NCBI RefSeq assembly: GCF_001905345.1
Contig: NZ_LFBV01000010.1
Coordinates: forward strand, 284,038-348,037
From: Streptomyces uncialis
GTDB taxonomy: Bacteria; Actinomycetota; Actinomycetes; Streptomycetales; Streptomycetaceae
DNA: 64,000 bases
Reading direction: 5' to 3'
In this document: positions 54,208 to 63,998 of the stretch, in pieces
How the letters are laid out: every line of letters starts with the position of its first letter
Numbering within the stretch: position 1 is the first letter of the stretch
Notes under the pieces: model-generated
Databases searched by the model: none
Told to the model about the DNA's origin: nothing
What the model saw: only the letters and a program-made list of their open reading frames with translations
Made by a program: the position numbers and the translations under genes

Positions 54208-54213
54208 GGCGGA

Positions 54214-54567
54214 TCACCCGGGGGGCCACTGGAGGCCACGGCCGCCCAGGACGTGCGCGTGGGCGTGGAAGACGGTCTGGCCCGCGCCGGAGCCGGTGTT
54301 GAAGACGATCCGGTAGCTGGTCGCCTGTTCCTGCGCGGCGACCTCGGCGGCTTCCTTGAGCACGTCCGCCGCGATCTGCGGTTCGGCGGCGGCGAGCGAG
54401 GCCGCGTCGGGGTGGTGGACCTTCGGGATGACCAGGATGTGGGTGGGCGCCTGGGGGTTGATGTCCCGGAACGCGACCGTGGTGTCGGTCTCGCGGACGA
54501 CCGTCGCGGGTACGTCGCCAGCGACGATCTTGCAGAACAGGCAGTCGGCCTGCGGCTCTCCGGCCAC
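54214..54567 (-). CDS. HIT-family nucleotide-binding protein
   Basis: A 117-residue histidine-triad hydrolase or transferase. The triad HAHAHVLGGR is near the C terminus, FCKIVAGDVPATVV at the N terminus, and HILVIPKVHHPD in the middle. Such proteins hydrolyse AMP-linked phosphoramidates. It is just upstream of rnz and belongs to the conserved hrcA-rsmE-phoH neighbourhood. Confidence 0.94.
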   Translation of the reverse strand: MAGEPQADCLFCKIVAGDVPATVVRETDTTVAFRDINPQAPTHILVIPKVHHPDAASLAAAEPQIAADVLKEAAEVAAQEQATSYRIVFNTGSGAGQTVFHAHAHVLGGRGLQWPPG

Positions 54568-54809
54568 GTTTCGTCACGTCTCCTCGGTGATCGGGGCGGC
54601 ACACGGGCGGTGCCGGGGCGTCGGTTCGCATGCTATCCGGGGCGGGGGCGCCGTCCGGGGGTCACCCGTGCGGCGCCCGGTCGGGGGACGGGGCGCCGCA
54701 CAGGTGGCCGGGCCGGGTCGGATGAACCGCACGGTGGCCGGGCCGGGGTCGGATGAACCGGACCGGTGGTCAGGGCGGGGTCAGGGCAACCGCGCCCGTG
54801 GCCATCCGG

Positions 54810-57800
54810 TCAGGGGAGCTGCGGCGGGGTGCGGGCCGGGCGTTCCGCGAGGGACGCGAGGGCGATACGGACGGCCTCGTCCAGTTGGGGGTCCCGTCCG
54901 GCCGCGTGGTCCTGCGGGGTCTGGGCGACCTCGACGTCCGGGTCGACGCCGTGGTTCTCCACCTCCCAGCCGTATCCGTCCAGCCAGAAGGCGTACTTCG
55001 GCTGGGTGACGAGGGTGCCGTCGACCAGGCGGTAGCGGCTGTCGATGCCGACGACACCGCCCCAGGTCCGGGTGCCGACGACGGGGCCGATGCCGAGGGC
55101 CTTGATGGCGGCGTTGACGATGTCGCCGTCGGAGCCGGAGAACTCGTTGGCGACGGCGACGACCGGGCCGCGTGGCGCGTCCTGCGGATAGCTGGTCGGG
55201 GCCTGGCCGCGCGGCAGGTCCCAGCCGACGATCCGGCGGGCGAGTTTCTCCACGACGAGCTGCGAGGTGTGGCCGCCCCGGTTCTCCCGGACGTCGACGA
55301 TCAGGCCCTCGCGGGTGACCTCGACCCGCAGATCGCGGTGGATCTGGGCCCAGCCGGGCGCCATCATGTCGGGGACGTGGAGGTAGCCGAGGCGCCCCCC
55401 GGACAGCGTGGTGACATGGGCGCGCCGGTCGGTGACCCAGGCGTGGTAGCGCAGGGGTTCCTCGTCGTCCAGCGGGACGACGACGACATGCCGGGGCTCG
55501 CCGCCCGCGCCGGGCAGGACGGTCAGTTCGACGGGTTTGCCCGCCGTCCCGGCGAGCAGGGGGGCGGGGCCGGTGACCGGGTCGACGGGGCGTCCGCCGA
55601 CCGCGACGACGGCGTCGCCCACGCGGACCGCGACCCCGGGCGCGGCGAGCGGGGAACGGGCCCGGGGGTCGGAGGTCTCGGACGGCAGGACGCGGTCGAT
55701 CCGCCAGCGGCCGTCGGCGTGCCGGGTGAGGTCGGCGCCGAGGAGCCCCTGGGAGTCGGACGAGCCCCAGCCGCCGCCGCTGGGGATGACGTACGCGTGG
55801 GAGGTGCCGAGTTCGCCCTGGACCTCCCACAGCAGGTCGACGAGGTCGTCGTGGGTGGCGATCCGGTCGAGGACGGGGCGGTAGCGGTCGAGGACGCCGT
55901 CCCAGTCGACGCCGCCGAGGTCGGGGCGCCAGAAGTTGTCGCGCATCAGCCGTCCGGCCTCCGCGTACATCTGCCGCCATTCGGCGGCCGGGTCGATCTG
56001 CTGGCGGACGCGGGAGAGGTCGACGGTGAGATTGTTGTCGCCGTCCTCGTCGGCGGGTGCGCGGCGGTCGCTGGGGACGACCTTGAGTTTGCCGTCGGTC
56101 CACAGCAGGACGCGTTTGCCGTCGCCGCTGACGGCGTAGTGGTCGGCGTCGCCCGCCAGATGCTCCACCCGTCGCTGGACCAGGTCGTAACGTTCCAGCT
56201 CGGTCTTGGGTTCCGCGTCGTCGGGGGTGGCGCGGGTGGCGCCGAGGACACCGACGACCGGGTGCCGCAGCCACAGCACGCCGTCCTTCGCGGCCCGCAG
56301 GGTGGAGTAGCGGCCGGCCTCCACGGGGAACGGCACGATGCGGTCGGCGAGCCCTTCGAGGTCGATACGGGTGGCGGGGGCGCCCTCGCTGTCGGGGGTC
56401 TCGTCCTTGTCGGGGGTCTCGAACGGGCGGCCGTGGCGCTGCGGTCCGAAGGGGGACGGAGTGGTCGCGGCGAGGGTGATCAGATGCGGCCGGGCGCTCT
56501 CCACGAACGCGAGGTCGAAGACATGCTCGTCGTAGACGGGGTCGAAGGCACGGGCGGAGAGGAACGCGAGGTGTCTGCCGTCGGCGGTGAAGGCGGGCGA
56601 GTGGTCCTGGAAGCGCAGCGGGGTCGCCTCGGTGACGGTGCCGTCGGCGGTGTGCGCGAGTTTGAGCTGGCGCAGCGGGCCCGGTCCGGGGTGCGACCAG
56701 GCGAGCCAGGCGGAGTCCGGGGAGAAGGTCAGTCCGGAGGCGTCGCCGTACTCGCTGCTGTCGATCTCGCGGACCTCGCCGGTGGTCCGTTCGACGAGGA
56801 GGACGCGTCCGTCGTGCGCGGCGACGGCGGCCCGTCCGCCGTCGGGAGCCATCGCCAGTCCGACCACACGGCCGAGCTGGCCGCGCGCGATTCGCCGGGG
56901 GGCCGCCTGCGCCGGGGAGGTGGTGTCCTCCGTGGGCGGGTCGGGGGTGGTCGCCGGGTCTGAGGTGGTGGTGGTCTTGTCGGGGGTCGGGGTGGTCCGG
57001 GGGGTCGCGTCGGCCGTGGCGCCGGGGGCCTTGTCCGGACGGGTGGCGTCGGCGTCCGGGGTGCCGGTGGTGTTCGGGGTGGCGTCCCCGTTCGGAGTGC
57101 CGGTGCCGGTGCCGGTGCCGTTCTGGGCGTCGGCGGAGGCTCCGGTGGCGTCCGGGGTGCCCGTGGCGTCCGGGGTGCCGGTCGCGCTCGGGGTGCCGGT
57201 CGCGGGGATGAACTCCAGCGCGTCCTCGCCCTCCGCGTCGGTGACCCAGACGACGTGCTCCTCCCCCGCCACCCGGAAGGTCCGGGGCAGCCGCGCCCGT
57301 ACCCCGGGCTCGGCGGCGAGGGCGCGGGCGGGGCCCTCGCGGTGGGTGACCCAGTGCACCGCGCCCCGGACGGCGAGCGCGCTGCCGCGTCCGGTGTGGT
57401 CGGGGGCGGCGGCGCCGAACCAGCGGGCGGCGCTGACGGGATGCGGCTGGAGGTCGGTGCGCTGGCCGCCGAGACGGACGGTCAGGGGGCGGGGGCCGGT
57501 GGTCGGGCGGTCGGAGCCCGCCGGGCCGTTCACGTCGTCCAGGCTGTCCAGGAGCAGGAGTTGACCGGCGCTGGTGTAGATGACGCGGGTGCCGTCGGTG
57601 GCCGCGTGGCGGGCGTAGAAGCCGTCGACGGGGGTGTGGCGGCGCAGGTCCGTCCCGTCCGCGAGGGACGAGTAGAGCGCGCCGACGCCCTCGTGGTCGG
57701 AGAGGAACGCGACGCGCTCACCGACCTGGAGCGGGTACTCGATGTTGCCGTCGAGGTCCTCGTGGAACCGGACGAACTCCCCGTCGCCGTCGCGGTCGAT

Positions 57801-58316
57801 CCACAGTTTGCCCGCGGTGCCGCCCCGGTAGCGCTTCCACCAGGCGGCCTCGCGGCCCATCGGCGCGGAGAGCAGGACGGTCCGTCCGCCGGGGCCGAAC
57901 ACGGCGTCGCCGACGGGTCCGTAAGGCAGGGTCTCGGCGGGACCGCCGTCGAGGGGGACCGCGCGGGCCCAGGAACGACGGGTGCTCGCCTGGTCGTGGG
58001 CGCCGAGTGCGAGGACCCGGCCGTCGGGGGTCCAGCCGCGGACGGTGGTGCGGGGGCCGCCCCAGTGGGTGAGCCGCCGGGAGGGGCCGCCGTCCACGGG
58101 GGCCACGTGGATCTCGGGGGCGCCGTCGCGGGTCGAGGTCCAGGCGACGGTGGTGCCGTCCGGGGAGATACGGGGGTGGCTGACGGGCACGTTGTCGGCG
58201 CTGACCCGCCATGCGCGGCCGCCGTCGAGTGGCGCGATCCAGACGTCGTCCTCTGCCGTGAAGGCGATCAACTCGCCGTGGACATGGGGGTACCGGAAGT
58301 ACGCAGACTGAGTCAC
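54810..58316 (-). CDS. Tricorn protease homologue (S41 family)
   Basis: A 1,168-residue cytoplasmic peptidase that would cut oligopeptides released by other proteases. Residues 1-350 form a beta-propeller of WD-like blades (YPHVHGELIAFTAEDDVW at the start), interrupted near 380-480 by a Gly/Thr/Pro/Asp-rich insertion of TGTP repeats. A second propeller follows, then a PDZ-like domain and the catalytic core with Ser1062 in NEFSGSDGD. Length fits the tricorn family plus the insertion. The insertion is not seen in typical tricorns and is probably a flexible linker within a propeller loop. Confidence 0.94.
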   Translation of the reverse strand: MTQSAYFRYPHVHGELIAFTAEDDVWIAPLDGGRAWRVSADNVPVSHPRISPDGTTVAWTSTRDGAPEIHVAPVDGGPSRRLTHWGGPRTTVRGWTPDGRVLALGAHDQASTRRSWARAVPLDGGPAETLPYGPVGDAVFGPGGRTVLLSAPMGREAAWWKRYRGGTAGKLWIDRDGDGEFVRFHEDLDGNIEYPLQVGERVAFLSDHEGVGALYSSLADGTDLRRHTPVDGFYARHAATDGTRVIYTSAGQLLLLDSLDDVNGPAGSDRPTTGPRPLTVRLGGQRTDLQPHPVSAARWFGAAAPDHTGRGSALAVRGAVHWVTHREGPARALAAEPGVRARLPRTFRVAGEEHVVWVTDAEGEDALEFIPATGTPSATGTPDATGTPDATGASADAQNGTGTGTGTPNGDATPNTTGTPDADATRPDKAPGATADATPRTTPTPDKTTTTSDPATTPDPPTEDTTSPAQAAPRRIARGQLGRVVGLAMAPDGGRAAVAAHDGRVLLVERTTGEVREIDSSEYGDASGLTFSPDSAWLAWSHPGPGPLRQLKLAHTADGTVTEATPLRFQDHSPAFTADGRHLAFLSARAFDPVYDEHVFDLAFVESARPHLITLAATTPSPFGPQRHGRPFETPDKDETPDSEGAPATRIDLEGLADRIVPFPVEAGRYSTLRAAKDGVLWLRHPVVGVLGATRATPDDAEPKTELERYDLVQRRVEHLAGDADHYAVSGDGKRVLLWTDGKLKVVPSDRRAPADEDGDNNLTVDLSRVRQQIDPAAEWRQMYAEAGRLMRDNFWRPDLGGVDWDGVLDRYRPVLDRIATHDDLVDLLWEVQGELGTSHAYVIPSGGGWGSSDSQGLLGADLTRHADGRWRIDRVLPSETSDPRARSPLAAPGVAVRVGDAVVAVGGRPVDPVTGPAPLLAGTAGKPVELTVLPGAGGEPRHVVVVPLDDEEPLRYHAWVTDRRAHVTTLSGGRLGYLHVPDMMAPGWAQIHRDLRVEVTREGLIVDVRENRGGHTSQLVVEKLARRIVGWDLPRGQAPTSYPQDAPRGPVVAVANEFSGSDGDIVNAAIKALGIGPVVGTRTWGGVVGIDSRYRLVDGTLVTQPKYAFWLDGYGWEVENHGVDPDVEVAQTPQDHAAGRDPQLDEAVRIALASLAERPARTPPQLP

Positions 58317-58656
58317 CCGATCACCCTAGGCAGCGGTGGCTCCGCCGGTCAGCGGTTTCGATCACCTCACCGCCCGTCACCCCACGTCCCCGGGTCCCCA
58401 GGGTTGCCCGTACGGGCTCCGGTGCGGGTTCCGGTGCGGGTTCCGGTGCGGGTTCCGGTGCGGGGTGGTTCATGGGTTCGCGCGGTTCCCCGCGCCCCTT
58501 AGGTTCGTCCCGCTGGACCTACTTGTTCCCGTGCGGTACGTCCGGGGTGCGCAGTTCCCCGCGCCCCTGGGTTCGTCCCCCTGGACCTACTGTCCGTGTG
58601 CGGGTACGTCCCGGGCGCGCGGGTGCGATCGCAGGAAACACGGCGGGCCGTAGGGG
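58317..58656. repeat. Gap with a 12-bp tandem repeat and two 20-bp repeats
   Basis: A 12-bp unit GGTTCCGGTGCG occurs about four times at 58420-58465. Inverted-orientation copies of the GGGGCGCGGGGAACTGCGC family are at 58480-58499 and 58549-58568, 69 bp apart. No gene is seen. Confidence 0.78.
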
Positions 58657-59415
58657 TCAGGACCAGCGGCCCGTCCGGCCGAGGACCAGTGCCGTCGCGG
58701 CCGTCCCCGCCGTGGACGTCCGCAGCACGCTCGGCCCCAGCCGGTACGTCCCCGCCCCGGCCCCCGCGAACACCGCGAGCTCCTCCGGCGAGACACCCCC
58801 CTCGGGCCCCACGACGAGCACGATCCCCCCGTCCACGGGGAGTTCGGCCGTCGCGAGCGGCACGCTCCCGTGCTCGCGGTCCTCGTGCAGGACCGCCGCG
58901 AGATCCGCGCCGGCCAGCAGCCCCGCGACCTGCTTCGTGGTCATGAGGTCGGACACCTCGGGGAACCGCACCCGGCGGGACTGCTTCCCGGCCTCCCGGG
59001 CGGTGGCCCGCCACTTCGCGAGGGCCTTCGCGCCCCGGTCGCCGCGCCACTGCGTGACGCACCGGGACGCGGCCCACGGCACGATCGCGTCGACACCGGT
59101 CTCGGTCATGGTCTCGACGGCGAGTTCCCCGCGGTCGCCCTTGGGCAGCGCCTGGACGACGGTGATCCGGGGCGTCTCGGCGGGTTCCTCGCTGACCGAG
59201 TCGAGCTGGACGACGAGCCGGTCCTTGCCCTCGGTGGCGAGGACGACGCAGTCGGCCCAGGCGCCCCGCCCGTCCGTGAGGACGACGTCCTCGCCGGCAC
59301 GCAGCCGCTTGACGGACACGGCGTGCCGCCCTTCCGGACCGTCGAGGACGAAGCGTCCGCCGGGCCCGGACCTGACGGTCGCGAGGTCGTCGACGACGAA
59401 GACGGGTGCGGTCAT
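58657..59415 (-). CDS. rsmE: 16S rRNA m3U1498 methyltransferase
   Basis: A 252-residue SPOUT methyltransferase. The N-terminal domain includes GPEGRHAVSVKRLRAGED, and the knotted C-terminal domain has VVGPEGGVSPEELA and YRLGPSVLRTSTAGTAA. It modifies U1498 of 16S rRNA. Its start overlaps the stop of the nitronate monooxygenase gene (ATGA). The order dnaJ, oxidoreductase, rsmE is typical of actinobacteria. Confidence 0.96.
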   Translation of the reverse strand: MTAPVFVVDDLATVRSGPGGRFVLDGPEGRHAVSVKRLRAGEDVVLTDGRGAWADCVVLATEGKDRLVVQLDSVSEEPAETPRITVVQALPKGDRGELAVETMTETGVDAIVPWAASRCVTQWRGDRGAKALAKWRATAREAGKQSRRVRFPEVSDLMTTKQVAGLLAGADLAAVLHEDREHGSVPLATAELPVDGGIVLVVGPEGGVSPEELAVFAGAGAGTYRLGPSVLRTSTAGTAATALVLGRTGRWS

Positions 59416-60485
59416 GAAGCCCTCCCGAAGGCCAGGGTCTCGGCGGCGTCGGCGAGTTCGTCGTACAGGACGTCCATGAGCTGTCCGGCGGGCATCTCGC
59501 GGGCGAGCCGGTGGCCCTGTCCGGCCCACAGGGCCATGCCCTGCGGGTCGGCGGCCCGCGCGGCGGCCTTGCGCAGTCCGGCGGTGAGGTGGTGGACCTG
59601 CGGGTACGCGGCGGGGGCGTACGGGCCGTGCTCGCGCAGGAAGCGGTTGACCAGGCCGCGGGCGGGGCGGCCGGTGAAGGCGCGGGTGAGTTCGGTGCGC
59701 GCGTACAGCGGGTCGGTGAGGGCGTGCTTGTGCAGCAGATGGGCGCCGGACTCGGGGGTGGGGAGGAAGGCGGTGCCGAGCTGCGCGGCGTCGGCCCCGG
59801 CGGCGAGGACGGCGGCGATCTGGCTGCCGCGCATCAGCCCCCCGGTGGCGACGACCGGCAGTTCCACGGCCTCCCGGACCCGGGCGACAAGGGTGAGGAG
59901 CCCGATGCCGGTGCCGTCGTGTTCGGTGGTGTCCCGGTGGGTGCCCTGGTGGCCGCCCGCCTCGATGCCCTGGACGATCACCCCGTCGGCGCCCGCCCGT
60001 TCCACGGCCAGCGCCTCCTCGGGGGTGGTGGCGGTGACGAGGGTGACGGTGCCGACCTTGCGCAGCGAGTCGAGGACCCCGGGGGTCGGACAGCCGAAGT
60101 GGAACGAGACGACGGGGACGGGGTCGTCCACGAGGATCGCGAGCTTCGCGTCGTACCCGTCGTCGCGGCCGTGGTCGGGGTCGCCCAGCTCGGTGTCGTA
60201 CCAGGCGGACTCGCCCGCGAGCTGATGGCCGTACACGGCGACGACGGCCGGGTCGGCGTACTCGGGCTGGGGCATGAAGACATTGACGCCGAACGGCCGG
60301 GCGGTCAGACTCCGCAGTTCCTTGATCTCCTGGTACATCCCGTCGGCGGTCTTGTACCCGGCGGCGAGGAATCCCAGCCCGCCCGCGTCGGACACGGCGG
60401 CGGCGAGCAGAGGCCGGGACACACCGCCCGCCATCGGGGCCTGCACGATCGGACGAGGGAGGAGATCGGTCAGTGCGGAGGACAT
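59412..60485 (-). CDS. Nitronate monooxygenase (FMN-dependent)
   Basis: A 357-residue TIM-barrel flavoenzyme of the 2-nitropropane dioxygenase/NMO family. The FMN-binding stretches are PIVQAPMAGGVSRPLLAAAV at the N terminus, DGVIVQGIEAGGHQGTHRD with the catalytic-type His, and PVVATGGLMRGSQIAAVLAAG. It oxidises nitronates or a related substrate. It overlaps rsmE by four bases, so the pair is coupled. Confidence 0.93.
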   Translation of the reverse strand: MSSALTDLLPRPIVQAPMAGGVSRPLLAAAVSDAGGLGFLAAGYKTADGMYQEIKELRSLTARPFGVNVFMPQPEYADPAVVAVYGHQLAGESAWYDTELGDPDHGRDDGYDAKLAILVDDPVPVVSFHFGCPTPGVLDSLRKVGTVTLVTATTPEEALAVERAGADGVIVQGIEAGGHQGTHRDTTEHDGTGIGLLTLVARVREAVELPVVATGGLMRGSQIAAVLAAGADAAQLGTAFLPTPESGAHLLHKHALTDPLYARTELTRAFTGRPARGLVNRFLREHGPYAPAAYPQVHHLTAGLRKAAARAADPQGMALWAGQGHRLAREMPAGQLMDVLYDELADAAETLAFGRAS

Positions 60486-60791
60486 GACGGCATGTTGTCA
60501 CGTCGCCCGCGCAAGTCCGAATCCAGCCGTGTGCCTGGCATATTCAGCCGCGAGAGCGTACTGACAGCCCCTCTAAAGACGACTGTTTCCGCTGGTCAGG
60601 GCGGTAATTGACGGTTCTACGAGTATGGGTGGCCGAGTACGCACCGTAGGGCCGGGGGCGGGGACAAGCCACCCCCGGGACACCGCTCGGGAACCGGTCC
60701 GGCGCCGGTCCGGACCGCCGCGCGCCGACGTATCACGGACGGATGTCCGGCGCCGCGTCCACGTACCACCGACGCGGCGCCGGACGACGGC
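60486..60791 (-). terminator. Gap with terminator of hrcA-dnaJ at 60745-60785
   Basis: GTCCGGCGCCGCGTC (60745-60759) pairs perfectly with GACGCGGCGCCGGAC (60771-60785) around an 11-base loop. It lies just downstream of dnaJ. The rest of this 300-bp gap, upstream of the nitronate monooxygenase gene, contains its promoter region but nothing else recognised. Confidence 0.8.
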
Positions 60792-61928
60792 TCAGCGACC
60801 GTTGAACGCGTCCTTCAACCGGGAGAACAAGCCCTGCTGACCTGGCTGGAACTGACCGGTCGGCCGCTCCTCGCCGCGCAGCTTGGCCAGCTCCCGCACC
60901 AGCCGTTCCTGCTCGGGGTCCAGCTTCGACGGGGTCTGCACCTCGACATGGACGACGAGATCGCCCCGGCCGCCGCCCCGCAGATGCGTGACACCCCGCC
61001 CGTGCAGCGGGATCGACTGCCCGGACTGGGTCCCGGGCCGGATGTCGATCTCCTCCATCCCGTCCAGCGTCTCCAGCGGCACCTTCGTACCGAGCGTGGC
61101 GGCTGTCATCGGGAGGGTGACCGTGCAGTGCAGATCGTCCCCGCGACGCTGGAACACCGCGTGCGGCAGCTCATGGATCTCGACATAGAGGTCACCGGCG
61201 GGGCCACCGCCGGGGCCGACCTCGCCCTCGCCCGCGAGCTGGATACGGGTGCCGTTGTCGACGCCCGCCGGGATCTTCACCGTCAGGGTGCGACGGGACC
61301 GCACCCGGCCGTCGCCCGCGCACTCGGGGCACGGCGTCGGCACGACCGTGCCGAAGCCCTGGCACTGCGGGCACGGGCGCGAGGTCATGACCTGGCCGAG
61401 GAACGAGCGGGTCACCTGGGAGACCTCACCCCGGCCCCGGCACATGTCACAGGTCTGCGCGCTGGTGCCCGGAGCCGCGCCCTCGCCGCTACAGGTGCCG
61501 CAGACGACGGCCGTGTCGACCTGGAGGTCCTTGGTGGTCCCGAAGGCCGCCTCGTCCAGCTCGATCTCCAGCCGGATCATCGCGTCCTGGCCACGGCGGG
61601 TCCGCGAGCGCGGACCGCGCTGCGACGCCGTGCCGAAGAAGGCGTCCATGATGTCGGAGAAGTTGCCGAAGCCACCGGCGCCGAAGCCACCGGCCCCCGC
61701 ACCGCCCGACGCGGACAGCGGGTCGCCGCCGAGGTCGTAGACCTGCTTCTTCTGCGGGTCCGACAGCACCTCGTAGGCGGCGTTGATCTCCTTGAACCGC
61801 TCCTGGGTCTTCGGATCGGGGTTGACGTCCGGATGCAGCTCGCGTGCGAGCCTGCGGAACGCCTTCTTGATCTCGTCCTGGGATGCGTCGCGGCGTACGC
61901 CGAGTACGGCGTAGTAGTCCGTGGCCAC
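60792..61928 (-). CDS. dnaJ: Molecular chaperone DnaJ
   Basis: A 378-residue type I J-protein, the DnaJ2-type partner of DnaK. The J domain has HPD at 32-34 in LHPDVNPDPK. A Gly/Phe-rich region (GAGGFGAGGFGNF) follows, then four zinc-finger CxxCxGxG motifs: CGTCSGEG, CDMCRGRG, CPQCQGFG and CPECAGDG. The substrate-binding C-terminal domain is full length. It directly follows hrcA with zero gap and is under CIRCE/HrcA control. Confidence 0.97.
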   Translation of the reverse strand: MATDYYAVLGVRRDASQDEIKKAFRRLARELHPDVNPDPKTQERFKEINAAYEVLSDPQKKQVYDLGGDPLSASGGAGAGGFGAGGFGNFSDIMDAFFGTASQRGPRSRTRRGQDAMIRLEIELDEAAFGTTKDLQVDTAVVCGTCSGEGAAPGTSAQTCDMCRGRGEVSQVTRSFLGQVMTSRPCPQCQGFGTVVPTPCPECAGDGRVRSRRTLTVKIPAGVDNGTRIQLAGEGEVGPGGGPAGDLYVEIHELPHAVFQRRGDDLHCTVTLPMTAATLGTKVPLETLDGMEEIDIRPGTQSGQSIPLHGRGVTHLRGGGRGDLVVHVEVQTPSKLDPEQERLVRELAKLRGEERPTGQFQPGQQGLFSRLKDAFNGR

Positions 61929-62945
61929 TTACGACTCCGCCAGGATCTGTCCGACGTAACGTGCCACTGCGCGTACTGCTCCCATCGTTCCCGGGTAGTC
62001 CATGCGGGTCGGGCCGACCACGCCGAGCTTGGCGACTGCCTCGCCGCCCGAACCGTAGCCCACCGACACGACGGACGTGGAGTTGAGCCCCTCGTGGGCG
62101 TTCTCATGACCGATCCGTACGGTCATGCCCGAATCCTTCGCCTCACCAAGGAGTTTGAGGAGCACGACCTGCTCCTCAAGGGCCTCCAGGACGGGCCGGA
62201 TCACGAGAGGAAAGTCATGTCCGAAGCGGGTCAGATTGGCGGTTCCGCCGATCATCAGCCGCTCCTCGATCTCCTCGACCAAGGTCTCCAGCAGGGTGGA
62301 GAGGACAGTCGAGACGGTACCCCTGTCCTCGTTCTCGAAGACATCGGGGAGGTCCTGCACGAGCTGCGGGACATCCGCGAAGCGGCGGCCGGCGACCCTG
62401 CTGTTGAGCCGGGCCCGCAGATCCGCGACCGAGCTCTCCCCGAAGGGCGCCGGGCAGTCGACCAGCCGCTGCTCGACCCGGCCCGTGTCCGTGATCAGGA
62501 CGAGCATCACGCGCGCGGGCGACAGCGACAGCAGTTCCACGTGCCGCACGGTCGAACGGGTCAGCGACGGGTACTGCACGACGGCGACCTGCCGGGTGAG
62601 CTGCGCCAGCAGCCGCACCGTACGGCCGACCACGTCGTCGAGGTCGACCGCGCCGTCGAGGAAGTTCTGGATGGCGCGCCGCTCGGGCGCCGTCATCGGT
62701 TTGACCCCCGCCAGCTTGTCCACGAACAGGCGATACCCCTTGTCGGTGGGGATACGCCCCGCGCTGGTGTGCGGCTGGGCGATGAACCCCTCCTCCTCCA
62801 GCGCCGCCATGTCGTTGCGGACGGTCGCCGGGGAGACACCGAGACTGTGCCGCTCGGTCAGCGCCTTGGAGCCGACCGGCTCCTCCGTACCGACGTAGTC
62901 CTGGACGATGGCGCGCAGCACTTCCAGCCTGCGTTCACTGAGCAT
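61929..62945 (-). CDS. hrcA: Heat-inducible repressor HrcA
   Basis: A 338-residue winged-helix repressor of heat-shock genes. The DNA-binding domain includes SERRLEVLRAIVQDYVG and HSLGVSPATVRNDMAALEE, then the HrcA core with SAGRIPTDKGYRLFVD. ATG at 62945 is used, the typical start; longer frames extend into the CIRCE region. It binds the CIRCE element upstream and so controls itself and dnaJ. Confidence 0.97.
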   Translation of the reverse strand: MLSERRLEVLRAIVQDYVGTEEPVGSKALTERHSLGVSPATVRNDMAALEEEGFIAQPHTSAGRIPTDKGYRLFVDKLAGVKPMTAPERRAIQNFLDGAVDLDDVVGRTVRLLAQLTRQVAVVQYPSLTRSTVRHVELLSLSPARVMLVLITDTGRVEQRLVDCPAPFGESSVADLRARLNSRVAGRRFADVPQLVQDLPDVFENEDRGTVSTVLSTLLETLVEEIEERLMIGGTANLTRFGHDFPLVIRPVLEALEEQVVLLKLLGEAKDSGMTVRIGHENAHEGLNSTSVVSVGYGSGGEAVAKLGVVGPTRMDYPGTMGAVRAVARYVGQILAES

Positions 62946-62990
62946 CGCGCACACCTCCCGCTTCGCCTGCCCCAGCTCTTTCCACTGCTT

Positions 62991-63013
62991 GGCACTCATG
63001 ACGGTCGAGTGCC
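62991..63013. promoter_or_regulatory. CIRCE operator upstream of hrcA
   Basis: GGCACTC-N9-GAGTGCC is a perfect inverted repeat with the nine-base spacer that defines CIRCE, the HrcA operator. It lies 45 bases before the hrcA start on the minus strand. Confidence 0.92.
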
Positions 63014-63127
63014 AGAGTTCCCCGGCCCAGTGTACGGCCGGTGGGTGCGCACGTAGCAAGGCCGGGGCGCACGAGGCTCAGGACGGGTGCCGTCGTGCGT
63101 CCTGCGGGGATGACCTAGCGTCACGGT

Positions 63128-63868
63128 ATGCGGAGAACGGAAGAGACCGACTGGGCGGCGGAGGGCTGGGAACGGCTGGCTCCCCGGGCGGGGCGGCGGC
63201 GGCTGCCGGGCTGGGACTGCACGGTCGGGCTGGTCGTGGGCGACCGGGCGGCCCTGCTGGTCGACGCGGGGTCGACCCTGCGGGAGGGGGCCGAGCTGCG
63301 GGAGCAGACCCGGCGGCTGCTGCGGGGCGGACCCGGGCGTGTCCGCGAGGTCACCCATGTCGCGCTGACGCACGCGCACTTCGACCATGTGATGGGGGCG
63401 TCCGTCTTCGGCACCGCGCGGGTGTACGGGGCGGCGGGGATCGGGGCGGTGCTGACCGCGGGGCGCGAGGAGCTGCGGGCGGACGCGGTACGGCACGGGG
63501 TCGCGCCGGACGACGCCGCGCGGGCCGCGGAGGCGCTGGCCTCGCCCGGGGTGGAGGTGACGGGGTCGCTGTCGCTGGATCTCGGGGGGCTCGTGGCCGT
63601 CCTCGCGGACGTGGGCCCCGGACACACCCGCAACGATCTCGCGGTGCTGGTGCCCGGGGAACCCGCGGTCGTGTTCTGCGGTGATCTCGTGGAGGAGTCC
63701 GGGGAACCGCAGGCGGGCCCCGACGCGGAGGCGCTGCGCTGGCCTTTCGCGGTGGACCGGCTGCTGGGGCTCGGGGGCGCGGGGGCGGTGTACGTGCCGG
63801 GGCACGGGGCGGTGGTCGACGCGGGGTTCTTGCGGGAGCAGCGGGTGGTGCTGGGGCGTCTCCGCTGA
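63128..63868 (+). CDS. Metallo-beta-lactamase-fold hydrolase
   Basis: A 246-residue metallo-hydrolase. The metal motif is THAHFDHVMG near residues 80-89, with additional ligand residues GPGHTRND and VFCGDLVEESG, and VPGHGAVVD near the end. The substrate is unknown; a role as glyoxalase II-like or lactonase-like enzyme is possible. It is divergent from hrcA, which has its own CIRCE element, so the two are probably separately controlled. Confidence 0.92.
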   Translation: MRRTEETDWAAEGWERLAPRAGRRRLPGWDCTVGLVVGDRAALLVDAGSTLREGAELREQTRRLLRGGPGRVREVTHVALTHAHFDHVMGASVFGTARVYGAAGIGAVLTAGREELRADAVRHGVAPDDAARAAEALASPGVEVTGSLSLDLGGLVAVLADVGPGHTRNDLAVLVPGEPAVVFCGDLVEESGEPQAGPDAEALRWPFAVDRLLGLGGAGAVYVPGHGAVVDAGFLREQRVVLGRLR

Positions 63869-63978
63869 GGCGGTGCGCTGGCTTTTGGGTTCGCTGTGCC
63901 GGGCGCACTTGTTCCTGTACAGGTGGTTCGAGGTCTGTCCGGGTGGGCGTACCTGTTCCTGTGCCGTCGTCCGGGGGT

Positions 63979-63998
63979 GCGCAGTTCCCCGCGCCCCT
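63979..63998 (-). repeat. 20-bp intergenic repeat at the right edge
   Basis: Another copy of the GGGGCGCGGGGAACTGCGC family in inverted orientation, in the gap after the metallo-hydrolase gene. Confidence 0.85.
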
